In this document: positions 1-5,037 of the stretch, piece after piece | Layout of the letters: the number at the start of each line of letters is the position of its first letter | Numbering within the stretch: position 1 is the stretch's first letter | From: Candidatus Rokuibacteriota bacterium | Lineage (GTDB): Bacteria > Methylomirabilota > Methylomirabilia > Rokubacteriales > CSP1-6 | Direction of reading: 5' to 3' | Assembly: GCA_016206385.1 (NCBI GenBank) | Contig: JACQRS010000253.1 | Location: forward strand, 1 to 5,706 | Length of the DNA: 5,706 bases | Translations under genes and position numbers: made by a program | The notes under the pieces: generated by a model | What the model saw: the letters and a program-made list of their open reading frames with translations, nothing else | What the model was told of the DNA's origin: nothing | The model's database searches: none

Positions 1-1080
1 GCGTTCGCCTACTCGCAGGCGTGGTATCACACCCGGACAGCCATGCTGGTGGAGGTCGTCTCTGACGGCGGCCTCGCCGGCTTCGGCGAGGCCTACGGGC
101 CGGCGGCAGCGAGCCGGGCCATCGTCGAAGAACTCTACCGGCCCCTTCTGCTCGGCCGGGATCCGCTGGACATTCAGGTCCTCTGGGAAGAGCTGTACAA
201 CGCCTTCCGCGACTACGGGCGAAAAGGGATACCCATCGCCGCGCTGTCCGCCATCGACATCGCCTTGTGGGATCTCAAGGGGAAGGCGCTGGGGCTGCCG
301 ATCTACAAGCTGCTCGGCGGCCGGTTCCGGGGCGAGGTGGAGGCCTACGCGACCGGCCTCTACCGCCGTCGGGTGCCCGACCAGGCCGCGGCACTAGCGG
401 AAGAGGCGAAGGGGTACCTGGCTGAAGGCTTCAGCGCCATGAAGCTGAAGGTCGGCTTCGGGGTCGAGGAGGATCTCCGGAATGTGCGCGCCGTGCGAGA
501 GGCGATCGGCGCAGGGCCACGCCTGATGGTGGATGCCAATCACGCGTACGACGCGGTCCAGGCCATCCGGCTCGGCCGGGACATCGAGCCGTACGACATT
601 TACTGGTTCGAAGAGCCCGTGGTGCCGGAGGACCTCGACGGCTACCTCCAGGTGAAGCAGGCGTTGAGGATCCCGATCGCCGGGGGCGAGGCCGAGTACA
701 CGCGCTACGGGTTCAAGGAGCTGATCGCCAGGCGGGCGGTGGACATCGTCCAGCCGGATCTCTGCGCGTGTGGCGGGTTCAGCGAGGCGCTGAAAATCTC
801 GGCGCTGGCCTCGACCTGGGGGATCACCTATTACCCCCATGTCTGGGGATCGGCGGTGGGTCTCTACGCCAGCCTGCAGCTGGCAGCGGCGCTGCCGCCG
901 AACCCGCTGGCCCTTTCACCCGCCGGACTTCTCTTCGAGCTTGACCGGACGCCCAACCCCTTCCGGGAGAGGCTCGCCGCGACGCCGCTTGCGAGAAAGG
1001 GACCCCTGATCGACATCCCGCAAGGGCCCGGCCTGGGGCTGGAGATCGATCGGGACTTCCTGGCGCGGTCGGCAGCGTGA
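1..1080 (+). CDS. Enolase-superfamily enzyme, mandelate racemase subgroup; D-galactarolactone cycloisomerase-like (5' partial)
   Basis: The reading frame is open from base 1 (begins AFAYSQAWYHTRTAMLVE), so the gene starts before the window. The ATG at 43 is an internal Met, and about 20-25 N-terminal residues are missing compared with typical ~380-residue members. Visible, numbering from base 1: a capping-domain stretch, then the barrel with KLK at 148-150 (the KxK general base motif), metal ligands Asp178 (VDAN), Glu204 (FEEP) and Glu230 (GGE), and the Asp253 (QPD)/His280 (PHVWGS) dyad, with Glu313 (FELDRT) at the position of the MR electrophile. This is the mandelate-racemase subgroup layout, used for racemization, dehydration or lactone cycloisomerization of hydroxy acids. 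From memory, segments such as GFGVEEDLR, QPDLCACGGFSE, DRTPNPFR and GPGLGLEI resemble Agrobacterium D-galactarolactone cycloisomerase, which acts in galacturonate/galactarate oxidation. A sugar-acid dehydratase is the main alternative. It is a cytosolic enzyme. Family certain, substrate not. It converges on rpoA with a 79-nt gap. Confidence 0.93.
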   Translation, partial: AFAYSQAWYHTRTAMLVEVVSDGGLAGFGEAYGPAAASRAIVEELYRPLLLGRDPLDIQVLWEELYNAFRDYGRKGIPIAALSAIDIALWDLKGKALGLPIYKLLGGRFRGEVEAYATGLYRRRVPDQAAALAEEAKGYLAEGFSAMKLKVGFGVEEDLRNVRAVREAIGAGPRLMVDANHAYDAVQAIRLGRDIEPYDIYWFEEPVVPEDLDGYLQVKQALRIPIAGGEAEYTRYGFKELIARRAVDIVQPDLCACGGFSEALKISALASTWGITYYPHVWGSAVGLYASLQLAAALPPNPLALSPAGLLFELDRTPNPFRERLAATPLARKGPLIDIPQGPGLGLEIDRDFLARSAA

Positions 1081-1159
1081 CGCTGAAGGCGAGCTGCGGA
1101 TGCGGCCCTGCCGGGCAGCGGTCGCGCGGGCTTCCGGCGGGAACCTCGTCGGAGGGGGG

Positions 1160-2155
1160 CTACTCCACGGGGGTTTCGAACTGGGCCCTGAGGCGCTCCA
1201 GATCCTCCGGGTCCAGCTGCATTCCAAGGGACAGCCCCATCTCCCCCAGGATCGTCTTGATCTCGTTCAGCGATTTCTTGCCGAAGTTCTTGGTCTTCAA
1301 CAGCTCGGCCTCGGTCTTCTGCACCAGGTCGGCGATCGTGCGGATGCTGGCGGTTTTCAGGCAGTTGGAGGCCCGCACCGACAGCTCGAGCTCGTCCACG
1401 CTCCGGAACAGGTTCTCGTTGAACTCGAACCGCGGCGCGACGACAGGGGCCGCTTCCTCCTCGGCCGGCACCCCCTGGGGGAAGTTGGTGAGGAGCTCGA
1501 AGTGCTCTTCCAGGATTCGCGCCGCCTCGCCTACCGCGATGTCCGGGCTCACGCTCCCGTTGGTCCAGACCTCGAGGACCAGCCGCTCCTGATCCCCGTC
1601 GCTCCCCCGGATGGGCTCGACGTGGAAGTTGACCTGCTGGACCGGGGAGAAGTTGGCGTCCATCAGGATGGCGTTGATCGGGAGGGCCTCTGGCTCCCGC
1701 TTCTCCGCCGACACGTAGCCCCGCCCCCGCTCGACGCAGACCTGCATGTCGAGAACCCCGTCCTTGTCCAGGGTGGCCAGCGGTTGCTCCGGAGTGAGGA
1801 CCTCCACGTCGGCGTCCGGCTCAAAGTCAGCAGCCTTGACGAGCTTCGGCCCCTGGGCTTTGAGGCGCAGGATCTTGGGGCGGTTCAGATGGAGGACAAA
1901 CACCACCTTCCGGAGGCTCTGGATGATGTCCAGCGTGTCCTCCGTCACCCCCGGCAGGTAGGAGAAGTCGTGGAGGATCCCCTCGATCTTGACCCAGATG
2001 GGCGCGGCGCCATGGATCGAGGAAAGCAGGGCCCGCCGATAGGCGTTGCCAACGGTCAGCGCGAAGCCGGTCTCAAAGGGCTCGAGGACGATCTTTCCGT
2101 AAGTCCGGTCCTGGGTCTGCCACTCGTGTCGGGTGGGGAGCTGAAGATCCAGCAT
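1160..2155 (-). CDS. rpoA: DNA-directed RNA polymerase subunit alpha, stand-alone and divergent (possible second alpha)
   Basis: A 331-residue protein with full alpha architecture: N-terminal dimerization/assembly domain (~1-228), acidic and Ala/Pro-rich linker (~229-243), C-terminal domain (~244-331). The CTD keeps the DNA/UP-element residues: Arg261, Asn264, Cys265, Lys267 (E. coli R265, N268, C269, K271), and the NFGKKSLNEI helix-hairpin segment at 290-299. The NTD keeps GNA-RR (36-41, including the equivalent of E. coli R45), VERGRGYV (141-148), FSPV (169-172) and WTNGSVSP (197-204). Unusual positions: VGNAYRRALLSS where LGNALRR is usual, IIQSLRK where I-LNLK is usual, and a remodelled, one-residue-shorter loop at 180-190 lacking the common RTDYD. 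The alpha dimer normally nucleates RNAP assembly. The ATG at 2155-2153 is preceded by GGGAGG with a 4-nt spacer. The usual neighbours (rpsD, rpsK, rpsM, rplQ) are absent: mltG is divergent on one side and a catabolic enzyme convergent on the other. This suggests relocation or, I infer, a second paralogue as in Francisella. Confidence 0.96.
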   Translation of the reverse strand: MLDLQLPTRHEWQTQDRTYGKIVLEPFETGFALTVGNAYRRALLSSIHGAAPIWVKIEGILHDFSYLPGVTEDTLDIIQSLRKVVFVLHLNRPKILRLKAQGPKLVKAADFEPDADVEVLTPEQPLATLDKDGVLDMQVCVERGRGYVSAEKREPEALPINAILMDANFSPVQQVNFHVEPIRGSDGDQERLVLEVWTNGSVSPDIAVGEAARILEEHFELLTNFPQGVPAEEEAAPVVAPRFEFNENLFRSVDELELSVRASNCLKTASIRTIADLVQKTEAELLKTKNFGKKSLNEIKTILGEMGLSLGMQLDPEDLERLRAQFETPVE

Positions 2156-2159
2156 AGTG

Positions 2160-2165
2160 CCTCCC
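2160..2165 (-). promoter_or_regulatory. rpoA ribosome binding site
   Basis: Read on the minus strand this is GGGAGG, followed by CACT and the ATG of rpoA at 2155-2153. It is a strong Shine-Dalgarno match at slightly short spacing (4 nt) and fixes the rpoA start. Confidence 0.8.
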
Positions 2166-2186
2166 GGCGGTGTGATGTCGCGGCCC

Positions 2187-2195
2187 AGTATACCA
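2187..2195 (-). promoter_or_regulatory. Putative extended -10 promoter of rpoA
   Basis: On the minus strand the bases read TGG-TATACT: a TATACT -10 hexamer (5 of 6 to consensus) with the TG of an extended -10 directly upstream. At the expected distance the -35 would be CCATTT, which is a poor match, so the promoter would rely on the extended -10. The predicted transcript start near 2180 gives a leader of about 25 nt that contains the ribosome binding site. It is consistent with rpoA having its own promoter rather than being part of an operon. Confidence 0.55.
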
Positions 2196-2219
2196 GATTT
2201 GGCCTTTCGAAATGGAATG

Positions 2220-2248
2220 TTGACTCCGAATGAGGACTCTCATAATAT
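2220..2248 (+). promoter_or_regulatory. Putative sigma70-type promoter of mltG
   Basis: TTGACT (2220-2225, 5 of 6 to the -35 consensus) and TAATAT (2243-2248, 4 of 6 to the -10) are separated by exactly 17 nt. A CATAAT hexamer two bases upstream is a closer match (5 of 6), but at 15-nt spacing. The predicted start of transcription is near 2255, about 31 nt before the mltG ATG at 2286. The site lies in the AT-rich island between the two divergent genes. Confidence 0.65.
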
Positions 2249-2285
2249 AGATGAAATTGCCTTGGAAACGAATCAAATTGGTCAA

Positions 2286-3314
2286 ATGAGGCCCAATTCA
2301 GCCTTGGCCGGCTGGTTTTTTACCCGAATCTTGCCGGTTCTTATTCTTCTGGCCGGGGTGGGGTTCGTCTCCGTCCATGCCTGGTGGCTCCTGATTCCGA
2401 CCCCAGCCATCCAGTCCGGCGCCAAGGTGGTTGAGATCGGACCGCAGCAGGGAGTCGTGGGCATCGCCAGTCGCCTCCAGGCGGAGAACGTGATCCGGAG
2501 CCAGCTCGGCTTTCTGACCCTGGCAACGCTGAGGGGAACCGCTGGCTCGCTGAAGGCCGGGGAATACGAGATCCCCAAGGATGCCAACACCGTCCAGATC
2601 CTCAGGTTCCTGGAGGAGGGCAGGGTGCGGCAGCACCCCATCCTCTTTCCCGAAGGCGGCAGCGTGCGGGAGCTGGCCCGTGCCTTGGAGGCCGACGGCC
2701 TCGCCCGCGCCGAGGACGTGCTTCGGGTGAGCCAGGACCCGCTCTTCGTCCGGCGGCTCGGGATCGAGGCGCCGAGCCTTGAGGGCTACCTCTTTCCCGA
2801 TACCTACCACTTCTTGAAGGGCCTCACGGTGGAGGAGATGCTGGCGCGCATGGCGCATCGCCTCAGAGCGAAGGTGACCGACGACCTCCTGGCTCAGGCT
2901 GAGGCGCGCGGCCTCACCCTTCACCAGCTTCTGACCCTGGCGTCGATCATCGAGCGGGAAGCGGTGGTCCCCGACGAAATGCCGTTGATCTCGGCCGTCT
3001 TCTGGAACCGCTTACAGCGGGACATGCCGCTTCAGGCTGATCCCACGGTTCAGTATGCGCTGGGAAAGGGGCGCCAGCCCCCCACCCGAGATGATCTTCA
3101 GGTGGATTCGCCGTTCAACACCTACCGCGTCCGCGGGCTCCCGCCGGGCCCCATCGCGAGCCCGGGAAAGGCCGCCATCCGGGCCGCCCTGAATCCCGCC
3201 AAGGTCCCGTACCTCTACTTCGTCTCCATGGATGACCGGCGCCACTTTTTCTCCTCCACCCTCCAGGAGCACAACTCCGCCGTAGCCCGCTACCGCCTGG
3301 CCCGGGCCAAATGA
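2286..3314 (+). CDS. mltG: Endolytic murein transglycosylase MltG (YceG family)
   Basis: From the ATG at 2286 the protein has 342 residues, the normal size for MltG. It cleaves nascent peptidoglycan glycan strands within the chain, leaving 1,6-anhydroMurNAc ends, and acts at the outer face of the inner membrane. Visible features: a single membrane segment at about 10-37 (WFFTRILP to HAWWLLIP), a LysM-like N-terminal region with GVVGIASRLQ and LKAGEYEIP, the family motif LEGYLFPDTY (165-174), catalytic Glu223 in LASIIEREA (equivalent to E. coli Glu218), then QADPTVQYALG, FNTYRVRGLPPGPIASPG (the last part at 285-294) and PYLYFVS. The frame stays open upstream to a GTG at 2157, but that extension overlaps the promoter and lacks membrane or domain features, so the Met just before the membrane segment is preferred. 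There is no strong Shine-Dalgarno before 2286. The gene is transcribed alone, divergent from rpoA, without its frequent neighbours such as tmk or ruvX. Confidence 0.95.
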   Translation: MRPNSALAGWFFTRILPVLILLAGVGFVSVHAWWLLIPTPAIQSGAKVVEIGPQQGVVGIASRLQAENVIRSQLGFLTLATLRGTAGSLKAGEYEIPKDANTVQILRFLEEGRVRQHPILFPEGGSVRELARALEADGLARAEDVLRVSQDPLFVRRLGIEAPSLEGYLFPDTYHFLKGLTVEEMLARMAHRLRAKVTDDLLAQAEARGLTLHQLLTLASIIEREAVVPDEMPLISAVFWNRLQRDMPLQADPTVQYALGKGRQPPTRDDLQVDSPFNTYRVRGLPPGPIASPGKAAIRAALNPAKVPYLYFVSMDDRRHFFSSTLQEHNSAVARYRLARAK

Positions 3315-3318
3315 CCAC

Positions 3319-3341
3319 CGCCGGGGGGCACCCCCCGGGCG
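3319..3341 (+). terminator. GC-only hairpin after mltG, possible terminator
   Basis: Five bases after the mltG stop is an inverted repeat, CCGGGGGG (3321-3328), CA, CCCCCCGG (3331-3338), which can extend by two pairs if G3339 is bulged. The stem is very stable, but no uninterrupted T-run follows (only GTCCTCTT), so it is not a textbook intrinsic terminator. It probably marks the mltG 3' end, because argH has its own promoter downstream. Confidence 0.5.
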
Positions 3342-3411
3342 TCCTCTTGGAACTGCTCCCCCCGGTTTCCTCCCGCTCGCCCAGGTCACGGTCCCGCTGC
3401 TCCCCCCAACC

Positions 3412-3440
3412 TTGTCAGCAATCGAGCGCGGTGTTATAAA
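3412..3440 (+). promoter_or_regulatory. Putative sigma70-type promoter of argH
   Basis: TTGTCA (3412-3417, 5 of 6 to TTGACA) and TATAAA (3435-3440, 5 of 6 to TATAAT) are separated by exactly 17 nt. The predicted start near 3447 gives a leader of about 35 nt before the GTG at 3482. It is the best promoter match in the window and indicates that argH is transcribed independently of mltG. I found no convincing ArgR operator overlapping it. Confidence 0.75.
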
Positions 3441-3470
3441 CGGACGCAGCGTGAAATCAGGAGCAATTTC

Positions 3471-3475
3471 GAGGA
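3471..3475 (+). promoter_or_regulatory. argH ribosome binding site
   Basis: GAGGA, followed by CGTAAG and the GTG at 3482, is a standard Shine-Dalgarno at 6-7 nt spacing. It decides the start in favour of this GTG, which also gives the usual short N-terminus (WSGRFTGGPS) of argininosuccinate lyases. Confidence 0.75.
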
Positions 3476-3481
3476 CGTAAG

Positions 3482-4885
3482 GTGGCCGAACCCACACGAG
3501 AGCGCAAGCCCTGGAGCGGTCGCTTCACCGGGGGCCCATCCCCCGCCGCCGAAGGCTTCACGGCCTCCCTGGGCTTCGACCGCCGCCTCTGGCCATACGA
3601 TCTGGAGGGGAGCCGGGCCTGGGCCCGTGCGCTCCGGGGCGCCGGGCTTTTGACGGAGGCCGAGCTCACCCTCCTCCTGACCGGTCTGGACGAGGTGGGA
3701 CAGGAGCTGGCAGCGGGGAGTTTTCCGTTCAGGCCCGAGCTGGAAGATATCCACATGAACATCGAGCGGCGGCTTCAGGAGAAGGTGGGGGCCGTGGCGG
3801 GCAAGCTCCACACCGGGCGTTCTCGAAACGACCAGATCGCCTTGGACGAGCGCCTCTACCTGCGAGAGGTGATCCGCCGACTGGACACGAGCCTCAGGGA
3901 AACCCAGTCGGCGCTCATCGCCCGAGCCGAGGAGCATCTGGGTGCCCCGATGCCCGGATACACCCACCTCCAGCGGGCTCAGCCGATCCTCCTCTCGCAC
4001 CACCTCCTGGCGTACGTCTTCATGCTCCAGCGGGATCGTGAGCGCCTCCGCGACTGCTTCGCGCGGGTGAATGTGCTGCCCCTGGGCGCCGGCGCCCTGG
4101 CCGGCACGGCCTTCGCCATCGACCGGGAGGCGCTGACCCGGGAGCTGGGGTTTTTCGCTCCGGCGCCGAACAGCGTGGATGCCGTGAGTGACCGCGATTT
4201 TCTCGTCGAGTTCCTGGCCGCGGCGGCGATCCTGGGCATGCACCTGTCGCGGCTGGCCAGCGATCTGATCCTCTGGGCCACCGCCGAGTTCGGGTTCGTC
4301 GAATTCCCGGAGGCCTTCGCCACGGGCTCCTCCATCATGCCGCAGAAGAAGAACCCGGATGTGGCCGAGCTGATTCGGGGAAAGACCGGCCGGCTCTACG
4401 GCAACCTCACCGCGGTGCTCACGGCCATGAAGGGGCTCCCCCTGGCGTATAACTCCGACATGCAGGAGGACAAGGAGCCCCTCTTCGACAGCGCGGACAC
4501 TCTGGAGGCCATCCTGACCGTGCTGCCCCCGCTGCTGCGGTCGCTCACCTTCAACCTGGAGCGGATGCGGGAGGCGGCGGGCGCCCACTTTGCCACCGCC
4601 ACCGATCTCGCCGACTACCTGGTGCACAAGGGCGTTCCGTTCCGTGAAGCCCACGAGGTGGCTGGCAGAGTGGTGAAGCACTGTGTAACCGCTGACAAGT
4701 CGCTGGCGGCGTGCTCGCTCCCGGAACTGAAGCGGTTCTCCGCGCTGTTCGAGGCCGACGTCTTCAAGGCGATCACCGTGGAGGCCTCGCTCCGGGCGCG
4801 GGCGGTCACGGGGGGGACCGCCCCCGAGGCGGTCGGTCAAGCGTTGGCTCAGGCCAAGGCCCTCGTGGCCGAGGGGCGGGGATGA
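3482..4885 (+). CDS. argH: Argininosuccinate lyase
   Basis: A 467-residue cytosolic enzyme of normal length that splits argininosuccinate into arginine and fumarate, the last step of arginine synthesis. It belongs to the fumarase/aspartase superfamily and works as a homotetramer. Visible motifs: WSGRFTGGPS near the N-terminus, DIHMNIE (89-95), GKLHTGRSRNDQ (107-118), PGYTHLQRAQPI (158-169) with His162 as the expected catalytic histidine, and the superfamily signature GSSIMPQKKNPD (282-293) with the catalytic serine loop at Ser283/Ser284. The C-terminal region has KGVPFREAHEVAG, which is typical of ArgH. The start is GTG with a good ribosome binding site and a near-consensus promoter. No other arginine gene is adjacent within the window. 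Its TGA stop forms the first three bases of a perfect 18-bp inverted-repeat arm, and an ATG overlaps the stop (ATGA). No key residue is missing. Confidence 0.98.
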   Translation: MAEPTRERKPWSGRFTGGPSPAAEGFTASLGFDRRLWPYDLEGSRAWARALRGAGLLTEAELTLLLTGLDEVGQELAAGSFPFRPELEDIHMNIERRLQEKVGAVAGKLHTGRSRNDQIALDERLYLREVIRRLDTSLRETQSALIARAEEHLGAPMPGYTHLQRAQPILLSHHLLAYVFMLQRDRERLRDCFARVNVLPLGAGALAGTAFAIDREALTRELGFFAPAPNSVDAVSDRDFLVEFLAAAAILGMHLSRLASDLILWATAEFGFVEFPEAFATGSSIMPQKKNPDVAELIRGKTGRLYGNLTAVLTAMKGLPLAYNSDMQEDKEPLFDSADTLEAILTVLPPLLRSLTFNLERMREAAGAHFATATDLADYLVHKGVPFREAHEVAGRVVKHCVTADKSLAACSLPELKRFSALFEADVFKAITVEASLRARAVTGGTAPEAVGQALAQAKALVAEGRG

Positions 4886-5009
4886 TCGGCCCGAGCGGGT
4901 CCTGTCGCCGTGATTACCCCCACCGTGCTCGCACCCCCGCCCGGTGTGGGGTCCCCCGCTCCGCGCGGTGGGGGGCCCCCATCACTGCGCCACCCGCTCG
5001 GGCCGATCA
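4883..5009. repeat. Nested inverted-repeat element between argH and the lipoprotein gene
   Basis: The outer arms are a perfect 18-bp inverted repeat: TGATCGGCCCGAGCGGGT (4883-4900) and its exact reverse complement at 4992-5009. Inside, in the correct nested order, are GTGAT/ATCAC (4910-4914 with 4981-4985), CCCCCACCG/CGGTGGGGG (4917-4925 with 4966-4974) and ACCCC/GGGGT (4933-4937 with 4948-4952). The whole 127-base segment can therefore fold into one long, interrupted stem-loop. The left arm contains the argH stop codon. No T-run follows, so it is not a standard terminator. It could be a small palindromic repeat or MITE-like element, or a structured RNA affecting expression of the downstream gene. 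No target-site duplication is visible at its ends. Confidence 0.8.
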
Positions 5010-5037
5010 GGTTCAGGCTCGCGTTATTTGCGGACTA

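Noticed and set aside
43..45. ATG as the start of the racemase-family gene
   Set aside because: The upstream codons to base 1 are in frame and continue the family's N-terminal sequence, so this Met is internal and the gene is truncated by the window.
1108..1118. CTGC-CGG-GCAG hairpin between the convergent racemase and rpoA genes as a bidirectional terminator
   Set aside because: The stem is only 4 bp and no T-run follows on either strand. I see no convincing terminator in 1081-1159.
1077..2233. Two long plus-strand open frames overlapping rpoA (starting near 1077 and 1100)
   Set aside because: They are antisense to a clear rpoA, have no recognisable domain, and are explained by the scarcity of stop codons in GC-rich DNA.
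2157..2285. 43-residue N-terminal extension of MltG from a GTG
   Set aside because: It overlaps the predicted mltG promoter and the rpoA upstream region, has no domain or membrane feature, and the Met at 2286 gives the usual MltG layout.
3453..3470. GAAAT/ATTTC inverted repeat as an ArgR operator for argH
   Set aside because: The half-sites are not TGAAT/ATTCA and the spacer is 8 rather than about 4 bases; it also lies after the predicted transcript start. At best it is a small leader hairpin.
3434..4840. 468-codon minus-strand open frame opposite argH
   Set aside because: It is an antisense shadow of argH, with low-complexity Arg/Gly/Glu/His composition and no family motif; length alone is not evidence at this GC content.
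4883..5009. Element interpreted as an insertion sequence or proven MITE
   Set aside because: There is no transposase and no target-site duplication at the ends (flanks GGGGA and GGTTC differ). Only the repeat structure itself is supported.
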